Assembly: GCF_030504955.1 (NCBI RefSeq)
Contig: NZ_JAUKTR010000005.1
Location: 1-64,000 of the forward strand
DNA: 64,000 nucleotides
Source of the DNA: Peiella sedimenti
GTDB taxonomy: Bacteria > Pseudomonadota > Alphaproteobacteria > Caulobacterales > Caulobacteraceae
Reading direction: 5' to 3'
Below are positions 37,525 through 48,858 of this stretch, in pieces. The position numbers were made by a program, and so were the translations under genes. The notes below the pieces were generated by a model. The model worked only from the letters and a program-made list of their open reading frames with translations, was not told where the DNA came from and did not search any database. Every line of letters starts with the position of its first letter. The stretch's first letter is position 1.

Positions 37525-38340
37525 CTATCTGGTGACGTCGCGGCCCCGGTCAACCCGCGCCACCACCGCCAGATCGACGGCGGACGCTCCGGCGTCCAGC
37601 AGGGCCCTGGCGCAGGCGTCGGCGGTGGCGCCGGTGGTCAGCACGTCGTCGATCAGCAGGATGCGCTTGCCCTCCACCTGGGCGCGCCGGCTGTCCGGCA
37701 CGGCGAAGGCCCCGCTGACGTTGCGGCGTCGGCCCGAGGCGCCCCGTCCGCCTTGCGTCTTCGTGGCGCGGGCGCGCACCAGGGCGTCGGGCAGGTACGC
37801 CCTGCCGGCCATGCGGGCCAGGGGCCGCGCGATCTCCGCGGCCTGATTGGCCCGTCGCGACAACAGCCGCAGGCGGTGCAGGGGCACGGGCGCTATGGCG
37901 TCGCAGGTCTCGATCAGGGGCGCTGCGGCGCGGTTCAGCCAGCGGGCGAACAGGGGCGCCAGCTCCAGCCGGTCGGCATGCTTGAACGGCAGGATCAGGT
38001 CGCGCGAGCCTTCGTCATAAAGGCAGGCGGCGCGCGCACGGGCGAAGCGGTGGGGCCGCGCCTGACAGCCCAAGCACCGGTCCGCCGGGTCCAGCGGCGC
38101 GAACTCGAAGGGCGCGCCGCAGCCGTCGCAGACCGGCTCCTCCAGAAAGGTCAGGCTCCGCCATCCCTCGAGCGACAGGCCGGGCGCCGCCAGCCCCGCA
38201 GCCCCGGAGCGCCCCGCCTGGTCCAGCGTGACAGGCGGCATGACCGCGTCCAGAAGACCGGCTGCGACCTCGCGCAGGCGAGGCCCAGGGGTCAGCCACG
38301 ACTTGATCCGCGCCGCCGCCTCGTGGTCTTGGACGGCCAT
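37525..38340 (-). CDS. ComF family phosphoribosyltransferase-like protein
   Basis: A 271-residue ComF protein. The N-terminal zinc-finger region has CDGCGAPF and CLGCQARP. The phosphoribosyltransferase-type domain ends with the PRPP-binding motif ILLIDDVLTTGATADACARAL. The family is linked to DNA uptake in competent bacteria and is widespread outside them with undefined roles. The ATG at 38340 (MAVQDHEAA) overlaps the divergent methyltransferase ATG by two bases; a start further in is possible because ComF homology begins near LLDAVMPP. Confidence 0.88.
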   Translation of the reverse strand: MAVQDHEAAARIKSWLTPGPRLREVAAGLLDAVMPPVTLDQAGRSGAAGLAAPGLSLEGWRSLTFLEEPVCDGCGAPFEFAPLDPADRCLGCQARPHRFARARAACLYDEGSRDLILPFKHADRLELAPLFARWLNRAAAPLIETCDAIAPVPLHRLRLLSRRANQAAEIARPLARMAGRAYLPDALVRARATKTQGGRGASGRRRNVSGAFAVPDSRRAQVEGKRILLIDDVLTTGATADACARALLDAGASAVDLAVVARVDRGRDVTR

Positions 38341-39211
38341 GAGCGCCCCCTCGATCTTTGATGCGCGCCTGCGCCGCCTGAGGCTTGAGCGCGCCGCCCG
38401 CATGGGGGTGGACGCCGACTTCCTGCGCGCGCGGGCCGCGGACGCCGCCGTGGACGCCCTGTCGGCGATCCTGCGCGATTTCGGGGTCGCCGTCGACATG
38501 ACGGCCCGCACCGACGCGTTCGAGGAGGCGCTGAAGGGGTCGCCCGCCGAGTCACGCGTCGGAACCCTGATCAGGGCCGACCTGACGCCGCCGCCGGGAG
38601 GCGTGGCGCTCGATCCCGAGCGGCTGGCCCTGGCCCCGGAATCCGTGGACCTGATCGTCTCGCTGATGGGGCTGCACGTGGTGGACGACCTGCCTGGCGC
38701 CCTGGTGCAGATCAGGCGGGCGCTCAGGCCCGACGGCCTTTTCTACGGCGCCTTTCTGGGCGGGCGCAGCCTGTGGCAGTTGCGCGAGGTCCTGGCCGAG
38801 GCCGAGATGACGATCACCGGCGGCGCGGCCTTCCGCGTGGGGCCCATGGCCGACGCCCAGGACGCCGCCGGTCTGCTGCAGCGGGCGGGGTTCGCCCTGC
38901 CGGTGACGGCGACGGACCGGTTCACCGTGCGCTACGCCAGCCCCCTGCACCTGATCCGCGACCTGCGCGCCATGGGGGAGACCTTCGCCGCCCGGCAGCG
39001 AGGGCCGGCGTTGAGACGTGAAGTCATCGCCCTGGCCGCTCAGCTGTATACGGAGCGCCACGCCGAGGCCGACCGACGCATCCCCGCCGCCTTCGAGATC
39101 GTCAGCCTGTCGGGCTGGGCGCCGCACCCGGACCAGCAGAAGCCGCTGCGGCCGGGATCGGCAAAGGCGCGCCTGGCGGACGCGCTGGGCGTGCGCGAAA
39201 CGAAAGTCTAA
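38339..39211 (+). CDS. SAM methyltransferase (NDUFAF5-like)
   Basis: A 290-residue methyltransferase of the BioC/NDUFAF5 type. It begins FDARLRRLRLERAARM, the family's Arg-rich opening. A SAM-binding core follows, with SVDLIVSLMGLHVVDDLPGA and LRPDGLFYGAFLGG. Motif I is degenerate here. Mitochondrial NDUFAF5 hydroxylates an arginine in complex I, so a role in NADH dehydrogenase assembly is possible but unproven. The ATG at 38339 overlaps the divergent comF start, and its stop overlaps the convergent pilin stop (CTAA at 39208-39211). Confidence 0.85.
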   Translation: MSAPSIFDARLRRLRLERAARMGVDADFLRARAADAAVDALSAILRDFGVAVDMTARTDAFEEALKGSPAESRVGTLIRADLTPPPGGVALDPERLALAPESVDLIVSLMGLHVVDDLPGALVQIRRALRPDGLFYGAFLGGRSLWQLREVLAEAEMTITGGAAFRVGPMADAQDAAGLLQRAGFALPVTATDRFTVRYASPLHLIRDLRAMGETFAARQRGPALRREVIALAAQLYTERHAEADRRIPAAFEIVSLSGWAPHPDQQKPLRPGSAKARLADALGVRETKV

Positions 39212-39396
39212 CCGGGCGCGCCGCCCATGGCGGCGGCCAGCTTTCCCATGGCGGTGTTGAAGATGCCCGTGCCCTGATTGGCGAAGGCGGTCACGGCGCT
39301 GAGGATGACCAGGAACATCAGGGCCAGGATCAGGCCGTATTCGAGGGCGGTGGCGCCGGACTGATCGCCCGCGAAGCGGCGGAGGAAGCGGCACAT
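39208..39396 (-). CDS. Flp/Fap-type (type IVb) pilin
   Basis: A 62-residue prepilin. A short basic leader ends at QSG, and the mature protein starts ATALEYGLILALMFLVIL, the Flp hydrophobic helix with the conserved Glu and Tyr. It then has a short Gly/Ala-rich tail. A strong GAAGGAGG precedes the ATG. It is an orphan: no cpa/tad assembly genes or prepilin peptidase are nearby. It sits 28 bases after mutT on the same strand, so it may be read from the ppiC-argJ-mutT transcript. Confidence 0.88.
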   Translation of the reverse strand: MCRFLRRFAGDQSGATALEYGLILALMFLVILSAVTAFANQGTGIFNTAMGKLAAAMGGAPG

Positions 39397-39424
39397 GCCT
39401 GCGCCCTCCTTCTTCAGCGGGCCG

Positions 39425-39829
39425 TCAGAGGAAATCGCGCAGGTGCGCGACGAGCGGCGCGTCGGCCGGCGGCATGGGATAGTCCGAAAGCCGGTTCGGC
39501 TTCACCCAGGCCAGGGCGGCGTGGTGACGGTTCACCACGACCCCCTTCCAGCGACGCACCAGCCACAATGGCATGAGCAGGTGAAACGAATCGTAACCGT
39601 GGGACGCAAAAACGAACGGGGCCAGGCAGGCCTCGCTGACCTCGATGCCCAGTTCTTCGTGGAGTTCGCGGATCAGGGCGTCCTCGGGACGCTCGCCGGG
39701 CTCGACCTTGCCGCCCGGAAATTCCCACAGCCCCGCCAGGGCCTTGCCCTCGGGCCGCTGGGCGATGAGCACCCGGCCGTCCACGTCCACCAGGGCGGCG
39801 GCTACGACAAGAATGGTGGGCAGGGTCAT
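39425..39829 (-). CDS. mutT: MutT-type 8-oxo-dGTP diphosphatase
   Basis: A 134-residue Nudix hydrolase that removes oxidised nucleotides. The Nudix box is complete: GGKVEPGERPEDALIREL followed by HEELGI. The N-terminus ILVVAAALVDVDGRVLIAQRPEGK and the C-terminal LSDYPMPPADAPLV fit the MutT subgroup. Translation is coupled to argJ through TGATG at 39829. Confidence 0.92.
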   Translation of the reverse strand: MTLPTILVVAAALVDVDGRVLIAQRPEGKALAGLWEFPGGKVEPGERPEDALIRELHEELGIEVSEACLAPFVFASHGYDSFHLLMPLWLVRRWKGVVVNRHHAALAWVKPNRLSDYPMPPADAPLVAHLRDFL

Positions 39830-41250
39830 CAGCTCCGGTAGTCGCCGTTGATGGCCACGTATTCCTTGGTCAGGTCGCAGGTCCAGACCGTCGCGTGGCC
39901 CCGGCCCACGCCCACATCCACGCGGATGTGGAGCTCTGAGCGCTTCATGTAGGCGCTCATCCGATCCTCGTCATAGCTGGGCGCGGGCGCCCCGTCGAAG
40001 GCGGCCTGGTTGGGACCGAAGGAGATGGCCAGACGGTCGCGGTCCACCGGCTCCTCCGTCTTGCCGACGGCCATGACGATGCGGCCCCAGTTGGCGTCCT
40101 CGCCGGCGAGGGCGGTCTTGACCAGCGGGCTTTCGGCGATGGCCTTGGCCAGCTTGCGGGCGCTGGCGGGCGACTGGGCGCCGGTGACCTCCACCTGGAC
40201 GAACTTGCGAGCCCCCTCGCCGTCGCGGACCAGCTGATGGGCCAGGTCGAGCAGGACCGCTTCCAGCTTGGCCGAAAAGTCCGCCAGCCGCCGATCACCG
40301 ACACGGCCGATGCGCGGGGCCGCCGACGCGCCGGTCGCGAACAACAGCAGGGTGTCGTTGGTCGAGGTGTCTCCGTCCACGGTCACGCTGTTGAAGGTGG
40401 AGCGCACGTGCAGGGACAGCAGGGCCCGCAGCACCGCCGGAGACAGGTCGGCGTCGGTGAAGACGAAGCCCAGCATGGTGGCCATGTCCGGCGCGATCAT
40501 GCCCGAACCCTTGGCCACGCCGACGATATTGACCTTGCGGCCTTCGATCTCGGCCACCGCGCAGGCGCCCTTGGGGAAGGTGTCGGTCGTCATCAGCGCC
40601 CGGCCGACGGACAGCCAGTCCGGCGCGGCCAGATCCCGGGCGACGCTGGGCAGGCGAGCGGCGATCTTGCGATCGTCCAGCACCTGGCCGATCACCCCGG
40701 TGGAGGCCAGCATGACGTCGCGCTGGCGGCAGCCCAGTCGTTTGGCCGTTTCCGACGCCGTGCGGCGGGCCGCATCGGCCCCGGGCTTGCCTGTAAAGGC
40801 GTTGGCGCAGCCGGCGTTGACCACCAGGGCGCGGACATCCTCGCCGCCGGTCATTTCCAGGTGGCGCTTGCACCAGTCCACGGGCGCCGAGCCGATCTGG
40901 TGACGGGTGAACACGCCCGCGCAGTTGGCGCCCTGGGGGAAGTTGAAGACCACCAGGTCCTCGCGGTCGTGCTTGTAGAAGCCGGCGCGCGCCGTCGCGG
41001 CCAGAACCCCGCCCACCGGGGGCATTTCGGGAAAGGGAACAGCCAGGGGCGAGACGGCGATGCCGGGCTTGCCCGCGGTTCCCTCCCCCGGCGCGGTCGA
41101 CGTCTTCTTGGCCGCCTTCTGGCCCGAGGCCTTCTTCAGGGCCGAGGCCAGGGGATCGAACGCGCGCTCCAGGGACTGCCCCACCGCTTCGACGGCGGCG
41201 ACGCGGCCGGGACGGCCCTTGGGCGACGGGGGCGTGGGCTTGCGGGTCAT
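39829..41250 (-). CDS. argJ: Bifunctional ornithine/glutamate N-acetyltransferase
   Basis: ArgJ recycles the acetyl group in arginine biosynthesis. The autoprocessing site ATML is present within SGMIAPDMATMLGF, and NAGCANAFTG and STGVIGQ form the oxyanion region. It ends KEYVAINGDYRS, as the family does. At 473 residues it exceeds the usual length of about 400 because of a Lys/Pro/Ala-rich extension of some 60 residues before AVSPLAVPFPEMPPVGG. The start overlaps the ppiC stop by four bases, supporting the long form. Confidence 0.94.
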   Translation of the reverse strand: MTRKPTPPSPKGRPGRVAAVEAVGQSLERAFDPLASALKKASGQKAAKKTSTAPGEGTAGKPGIAVSPLAVPFPEMPPVGGVLAATARAGFYKHDREDLVVFNFPQGANCAGVFTRHQIGSAPVDWCKRHLEMTGGEDVRALVVNAGCANAFTGKPGADAARRTASETAKRLGCRQRDVMLASTGVIGQVLDDRKIAARLPSVARDLAAPDWLSVGRALMTTDTFPKGACAVAEIEGRKVNIVGVAKGSGMIAPDMATMLGFVFTDADLSPAVLRALLSLHVRSTFNSVTVDGDTSTNDTLLLFATGASAAPRIGRVGDRRLADFSAKLEAVLLDLAHQLVRDGEGARKFVQVEVTGAQSPASARKLAKAIAESPLVKTALAGEDANWGRIVMAVGKTEEPVDRDRLAISFGPNQAAFDGAPAPSYDEDRMSAYMKRSELHIRVDVGVGRGHATVWTCDLTKEYVAINGDYRS

Positions 41251-42224
41251 TGCGCGCCCTTGGTTGCGGGCGCGGCCGGTTGGGCGGGGGCGGCCTGAGA
41301 GGGGGGCGCAGAGGCCGGCTCCTCCGGCGCGCCGGGCACCTGCATGGGATCGCCGCGCAGCAGAGTCTCCACCTGGGCGCGGCCGCGCAGCCGCTCAAGC
41401 AGGCGCCGAACCTCCTCATAGGTCAGGTAGCGGATGATCTGCGGCCGCGCCTGCTCCAGGGTCGGCGGCTCCTCCCGACGGCGGTCCTCGACCCTGAGCA
41501 GAGCCCACCCCCGGTCCGTCTGGAACGGTCCCACCGTGTCGCCCGCCGCCGCCCCCTCCAGGGCCTGGGCATAGGCGTCCGGCATGACGTCAGCCGTGAA
41601 ATAGCCCAGGTCGCCGCCGTTGAATCGGGTCTGGTCGTCCAACGACCGCTCGATGGCCAGGGCTTCAAAGGAGGCCCCGGCCGCCAGAAGGCTGCGGATC
41701 GCGTCGGCGTCCTGGCGGGTGCGCATCAGGATCAGGCGGGCGCGGATCTCCTCAGACTCCCGGGCCAGGCGGCGCTGCTCTTCATAGAGCGTCTGAATGG
41801 CGGCGTCGGAAATGGCGCCGTCCACCACCGACTCCACCAGCATGTCGCCAAGAATGCGCTCACGGGCGGCCGCGAGGCGCCGCTGGGCGATGGGGCTGTC
41901 GTCCAGGTTCCGACGCGCGGCCTCGCGGGCCAGCAGCTTCTGATCGACCACCTCGTCCAGCACGCGGCGGAACAGCGCGGAGGCGGGGTCCAGCGGCTCG
42001 CCCTCGCCGACCAGCCCCTGGGCCACGGCCTCGCGCTTCACGTCCGAGGCCCAGACCGTCTCGCCCTCCACCCGGGCCACGGCCACATCCCCAGGCTGGG
42101 GCGGGCGCTCATCCCCGCCGCTGCGATTGCAGGCCGCCAGCGTCAGGGTCAGGGTCAGCGCCAGGATGAGGGCTCCGGCGCCGGACAGGCCGTGAAGGCG
42201 GGGGACGGGACTCGACAGCGCCAT
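41247..42224 (-). CDS. Lipoprotein peptidylprolyl isomerase (PpiC/SurA type)
   Basis: A 325-residue periplasmic foldase. A signal sequence ends in the lipobox LAAC, so the mature protein is probably a lipoprotein. A SurA-like N-terminal helical region (about 45-165) leads to a rotamase segment with FNGGDLGYFTADVMPDAYAQAL and VGPFQTDRGWALLRVED, the latter two shown in parts of the parvulin fold. The Pro/Ala-rich tail is disordered. It is divergent from secA with 230 bp between, and is the first gene of ppiC-argJ-mutT-flp. It likely assists proteins exported by Sec. Confidence 0.85.
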   Translation of the reverse strand: MALSSPVPRLHGLSGAGALILALTLTLTLAACNRSGGDERPPQPGDVAVARVEGETVWASDVKREAVAQGLVGEGEPLDPASALFRRVLDEVVDQKLLAREAARRNLDDSPIAQRRLAAARERILGDMLVESVVDGAISDAAIQTLYEEQRRLARESEEIRARLILMRTRQDADAIRSLLAAGASFEALAIERSLDDQTRFNGGDLGYFTADVMPDAYAQALEGAAAGDTVGPFQTDRGWALLRVEDRRREEPPTLEQARPQIIRYLTYEEVRRLLERLRGRAQVETLLRGDPMQVPGAPEEPASAPPSQAAPAQPAAPATKGAQ

Positions 42225-42283
42225 GGCAAGACTCCTTACGACGGGCTGGGGGACGGGGGGCGACCTCTCGCAAACCCCTGTCG

Positions 42284-42312
42284 TTGACAGGGCTTTGGGG
42301 GGTGCTTAAGTC
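42284..42312 (+). promoter_or_regulatory. Candidate housekeeping promoter for secA
   Basis: TTGACAG at 42284 and GCTTAAGTC at 42304, with 13 bases between, resemble the Caulobacter sigma-73 consensus (TTGACGS, 10-14 bases, GCTANAWC). The rest of the 230-bp spacer shows nothing further that I can assign. Confidence 0.45.
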
Positions 42313-42454
42313 TCGCGCGCGCCCAAGTCGAGGGGTTTTCCGAAGACGGCCCTAGCCCTTTTCGAGGCCCGCTTCCGGCGCGATCCGCCCGCTCCCAGGC
42401 GACCATTTCCCTTTTGGCCACGCAAAGCAGACGTGGCCCTCGCACGGACCCCCC

Positions 42455-45190
<2,736 letters not shown>

Positions 45191-45227
45191 CGCAGGGCAG
45201 ATGTTGCGAAACCGCCTGATGATGGGC

Positions 45228-45243
45228 CGCTACGATTGTAGCG
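45228..45243 (+). promoter_or_regulatory. BlaI/MecI-like operator upstream of serine hydrolase
   Basis: CGCTACGATTGTAGCG, a 16-bp near-perfect palindrome centred 54 bp before the ATG at 45290. It differs by one base from the perfect palindrome at 50353-50368. The TAC/GTA arms match BlaI/MecI-type half-sites, and TACGAT could serve as the -10 hexamer, so a bound repressor would block initiation. The assignment is inference. Confidence 0.65.
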
Positions 45244-45289
45244 TCACTTAAGGCGGCCTAAGGCTTCATATCTAAGTGTGGAGCCTTGG

Positions 45290-46678
45290 ATGATACGTAT
45301 TCTTTCTGTTTTCGCGGTCCTGCTGGTCGCCTCGGCGGCGGCCACTGAGCCGTATGCGGACTACATGCAAGCCAGGCTTGCCCTGGGTCACTTCAATGGC
45401 TCCGTGGGTGTCTACCAGAACGGCGAGCCCCTCTTCGAGGGCGGCTACGGCTGGTCAGACCTGGAGTTCACCACCGAGGCCCAGGCGGATACGCGATATG
45501 CTGTTGCGTCCATCACGAAGCAGTTCACCGCCGTGGCGGTGCTGCAGTTGCAGGAAGCTGGACGCCTTCGGCTGGGGGATAGCATCTGCCTTCACCTAAC
45601 CCCCTGCCCCGAGGGCTGGCGGCCGATCACCATCCAGCACCTGCTCCAGCATGAATCGGGCCTGGTGGATTATGAAGAGCCCAGAGGCTTGGGTTCTCCC
45701 GATTATCTCGCCTTCGTCGTCAAGCCAGATCACATCGACCGGATTGTGTCGGAGGCTGCCGAAGCGCCGTTGGAGTTCACGCCGGGAACGCGCTTTCACT
45801 ACTCCAACACCGGCTATGTGGTGCTCTCGCGGATGATCGAGCAGGTCTCGGGAGAGACTTTTGACGCCTACATGCGCGGGCACGTCCTTGAGCCCGCCGG
45901 GATGACCCAGTCCTCCATCATTGGTAGCGCCGTCGCCTCTCGTCTGGCTCATGGCTATGAGCTGGCAGGCCAGAATCTGCGCCGCTACGCCGAGGGGCGG
46001 GATATCCGAAGCGGAGCCGATATCAGGCCGGCCGTCATGGGCCGCTTCTCCGGCGCGCACGGGGACGCCAATCTTGTCTCCACGGTTGGCGACCTGGCCA
46101 GATGGACCCGAGCGTTGAAGTCGGGGCGTCTTATATCTGCGCAGTCCCTCGAAATGATGCTGACCCCTGGACGGGCGCAATATGGGCTGGGCGTTGAGGT
46201 CAGCGTCGTCGAAGGCCGGCGGCGAGTCACGCACACGGGAGGACTGCCCGGATATGCGGCTCGACTGACCTGGTATCCAGACGAGGACCTGACCATCGCC
46301 GTTCTCAGCAATCTTACAGGGTCGCAGTTCTCTCGCGTGTCCAATGACCTTGAGGCCATAACGCGGGGCCAGCCCTACACTCAGCCGCGCGCATACCGGA
46401 TCGTGGATCTGCCGCAGGAGACGCTGGGCCTGCTGGCGGGCGCCTATGCTATGCCGAACGGCGAGGCGTCGATCACCCTGACGGAGAATGGGCTTGAGTA
46501 CCGGGCCCCTGGCGGCGCGCGAGCGCTGCTCATGCCCCTGGGGCCGACATCCTTCTATGTGCCGCTCGTCGAGGGTGAGATGACCCTGGATGGTCAGGCG
46601 CTAGTGCTGCGATACCGCGGAATCGAGGCGCATGGGCGCCGCGTCACGGAAGGCGGCGGCGGCGCCGCCGGCAGCTAA
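45290..46678 (+). CDS. Secreted beta-lactamase-fold serine hydrolase
   Basis: A 462-residue serine hydrolase with a signal peptide (1-18, ending SAAA). The active-site motif is S74-I-T-K77, and HYSNTGY supplies the YSN element. HTGGLPG is the KTG-equivalent box, with His replacing Lys as in many esterase/DD-peptidase relatives. A C-terminal domain of about 90 residues follows. GGAG lies six bases before the ATG at 45290; a GTG at 45278 is less likely. Codon use looks less GC3-rich than in secA, a possible sign of transfer. The upstream palindrome suggests repression by a BlaI-type regulator. Confidence 0.85.
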   Translation: MIRILSVFAVLLVASAAATEPYADYMQARLALGHFNGSVGVYQNGEPLFEGGYGWSDLEFTTEAQADTRYAVASITKQFTAVAVLQLQEAGRLRLGDSICLHLTPCPEGWRPITIQHLLQHESGLVDYEEPRGLGSPDYLAFVVKPDHIDRIVSEAAEAPLEFTPGTRFHYSNTGYVVLSRMIEQVSGETFDAYMRGHVLEPAGMTQSSIIGSAVASRLAHGYELAGQNLRRYAEGRDIRSGADIRPAVMGRFSGAHGDANLVSTVGDLARWTRALKSGRLISAQSLEMMLTPGRAQYGLGVEVSVVEGRRRVTHTGGLPGYAARLTWYPDEDLTIAVLSNLTGSQFSRVSNDLEAITRGQPYTQPRAYRIVDLPQETLGLLAGAYAMPNGEASITLTENGLEYRAPGGARALLMPLGPTSFYVPLVEGEMTLDGQALVLRYRGIEAHGRRVTEGGGGAAGS

Positions 46679-46726
46679 GGAACCTTCCCGATTCCCCTTT
46701 GGCGCCGCTCGTTCTAGACAGGCGCC

Positions 46727-47827
46727 ATGAGCGCCGCCGAAAGCACCGCCAAGCCGTCTGACAGCCAGGCCTTTGGCCGCGGCTTCCTGCGCGACATCTG
46801 GTACTTCCTGGGCCTGGGTTCGGAGATCGCCCCCGGCGCCATGGAGCGCCGCGAGGTGCTGGGCGAGCCGGTGCTGGTGGGCCGCACCCGCGCTGGACAG
46901 CCCTACGCCATGAGGGACATCTGCCCGCACCGGGCCGCGCCCCTGTCGGCCGGGCGCATGGTCGAGCACCCCCGCGAGGGCGAGACGGTCGAGTGCTGCT
47001 ATCACGGCTGGCGCTTCCGCCCCGATGGCGTCTGCGCGGCCATCCCGTCGCTGACGGCGGATCAGGAGACGGACCCGTCCCGCATCCGGGTGCGGTCCTA
47101 TCCTCTGGTGGAGAGCCAGGGCCTGCTGTTCATCTGGATGGCCGCGGACGCGCGCAACCCGTCAGAGCCCGATCACCCGCCGCCCGTCTTCGACGGCGTG
47201 GTGGGCGGCGCCCCCAAGCTGATCGAGCGGCGGCTCTTCCAGGCGCATCTGGACCACGCCGTCGTCGGCCTGATGGACCCGGCCCATGGTCCCTATGTGC
47301 ATCAGCAGTGGTGGTGGCGCACCTCGGCCAGCCAGCACGAGAAGTCCAAGGCCTTCGGCCCGCGCGAGTACGGCTTCGCCATGGAGCGGCACCGGCCGTC
47401 ATCCAACAGCCGCGCCTATCGCATTCTGGGCGGCGCGCCGGAGACCGAGATCACCTTCCGCCTGCCGGGCCTGCGCTGGGAGCATATCCGCGTGGGCCAG
47501 CGCCAGGTGCTGGCCCTGACGGGACTGACGCCGCTGAACGACAGCCAGACGCGCATCACGCAAATCTTCTGGTCCGACCACCCGGTCTTCGCCCTGGCCA
47601 AGCCCTTCCTGAAGGCAGGCAGCCGCGCCTTCCTCAAGCAGGACGGCGACATGGTCGATCTGCAGAACGAAGGCCTGAAGTACGACCCAAGCCTGATCTG
47701 GATCGACGACGCCGACACTCAGGCCAAGTGGTACCAGCAGCTGAAGCGCGAATGGACAAAGGCCCGAGCCGAAGCCCGGGCCTTCAACAATCCGGTCAAG
47801 CCGCGCACGCTGCGCTGGCGCAGCTAG
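46727..47827 (+). CDS. Rieske non-heme iron oxygenase alpha subunit
   Basis: A 366-residue ring-hydroxylating-type oxygenase. The Rieske 2Fe-2S ligands are in CPHRAAPL and CCYHGWRF (about 66-95). The mononuclear iron site is in HLDHAVVGLMDPAHGPYVH. Electron-donor ferredoxin or reductase genes are not adjacent, so it must borrow a redox partner. The substrate cannot be inferred; relatives oxidise aromatics, sterols or quaternary amines. It is convergent with the TetR gene (seven bases apart), which may or may not regulate it. Confidence 0.88.
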   Translation: MSAAESTAKPSDSQAFGRGFLRDIWYFLGLGSEIAPGAMERREVLGEPVLVGRTRAGQPYAMRDICPHRAAPLSAGRMVEHPREGETVECCYHGWRFRPDGVCAAIPSLTADQETDPSRIRVRSYPLVESQGLLFIWMAADARNPSEPDHPPPVFDGVVGGAPKLIERRLFQAHLDHAVVGLMDPAHGPYVHQQWWWRTSASQHEKSKAFGPREYGFAMERHRPSSNSRAYRILGGAPETEITFRLPGLRWEHIRVGQRQVLALTGLTPLNDSQTRITQIFWSDHPVFALAKPFLKAGSRAFLKQDGDMVDLQNEGLKYDPSLIWIDDADTQAKWYQQLKREWTKARAEARAFNNPVKPRTLRWRS

Positions 47828-47834
47828 CGGTTCG

Positions 47835-48452
47835 CTAGAGGGCGCGCGCGCCCGTGAGCAGCAGCTGGGCCGCCTGGTCCAGCCGCTGCTGCACCACTTC
47901 GCGCGGCAGGTTGTGGTCGGCGGCGCGGCGCATCTGGGCCTGGCAGCCGTCCCAGATCCATTCGGCGGCGCCCGAGGCGTCCAGACGATCCGACAGCTCG
48001 CCCTTGCGCGCGCCGTCCTCGAGCACGCCGCTGAGCACGCTGACAGGTTCGCGCAGCGCTTCGCGGATGCGGTCGGCGTCCGGGCGGCCGGCGCAGACCT
48101 GGCTGATGGCCGCGCGCAGCAGGGAAAGGCGGTGCTGGGACCGGTCGGCCACGGTGTGCAGCACCGAGACGAGGCGCTGATCGACCTGTTCGCCCTGCTC
48201 GGCCGCGGCGCGCATCTCTTCGCTGAGGCCCTGGATCTCCTCGACCAGAACGGCGTCGATCAGATCGTCCTTGTCCTTGAAGTTGGCGAAGACCGCGCCC
48301 GTGGACATGCCCGCCAGGGCGGCCACGTCGCGGATGGTGCAGGCGGCGTAGCCCCCCTCGCTAAGCAGCTTGCGGGCGGCGTCCAGCACCTTGGCGCGGG
48401 TGCGCATCTTGGCTTGTTGACGCAGGTTCGGACGGGGGCTGGTGGCGGTCAT
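47835..48452 (-). CDS. TetR/AcrR family transcriptional regulator
   Basis: A 205-residue TetR repressor. The N-terminal DNA-binding domain has RAKVLDAARKLLSEGGY, then TIRDVAALAGMSTGAVFANF with the recognition helix. The C-terminal helical ligand domain has no recognisable effector. No clear operator was seen in the 190-bp spacer upstream. Its targets could be itself or the convergent oxygenase. Confidence 0.88.
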   Translation of the reverse strand: MTATSPRPNLRQQAKMRTRAKVLDAARKLLSEGGYAACTIRDVAALAGMSTGAVFANFKDKDDLIDAVLVEEIQGLSEEMRAAAEQGEQVDQRLVSVLHTVADRSQHRLSLLRAAISQVCAGRPDADRIREALREPVSVLSGVLEDGARKGELSDRLDASGAAEWIWDGCQAQMRRAADHNLPREVVQQRLDQAAQLLLTGARAL

Positions 48453-48643
48453 TGGGGGGTACGCATGCCTCGATACTGGAATCGGACGGCCCTAGGTGGG
48501 GCCGGGCTCCGGCTGTTAAACGGGGGTGTGTGGATGAATCCTTGCGGCGCGTGGTCGCAGTACGGATTTCTGATGGAAATTTGTCCGGGCCCCGATGTGC
48601 CGGGCCGCAGGCCATGGCGATAGCGGGGCGAAGGGGCTAAATC

Positions 48644-48853
48644 ATGGCCATGGCCCAGACGCTGAACATCCTGATCCTGGTCGCTATCGCCGCGGTGACC
48701 GTCACGCTCGGCTTCGGCATCTATGCGCTCTATCGCGGCGGCGAGTTCGGGCGCTCCCACTCCAACAAGCTCATGCGCCTGCGTATCGTGCTGCAGGCCA
48801 CGGCCATCGCGCTGCTGGCGGTGGCGGCCTTCATCAGCGGCCGGCTGGGTTAG
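48644..48853 (+). CDS. HIG1-domain twin-transmembrane protein
   Basis: A 69-residue protein with two transmembrane helices (about 6-29 and 46-65) joined by YRGGEFGRSHSNKLMRLRIV. This Gly/Arg/Asn loop is typical of the HIG1 (hypoxia-induced) domain. Mitochondrial relatives (Rcf1) associate with cytochrome oxidase supercomplexes, so a respiratory-chain accessory role is plausible. A second ATG at 48650 is an equally possible start. It is followed after five bases by the adenosyltransferase gene. Confidence 0.8.
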   Translation: MAMAQTLNILILVAIAAVTVTLGFGIYALYRGGEFGRSHSNKLMRLRIVLQATAIALLAVAAFISGRLG

Positions 48854-48858
48854 GCCGC

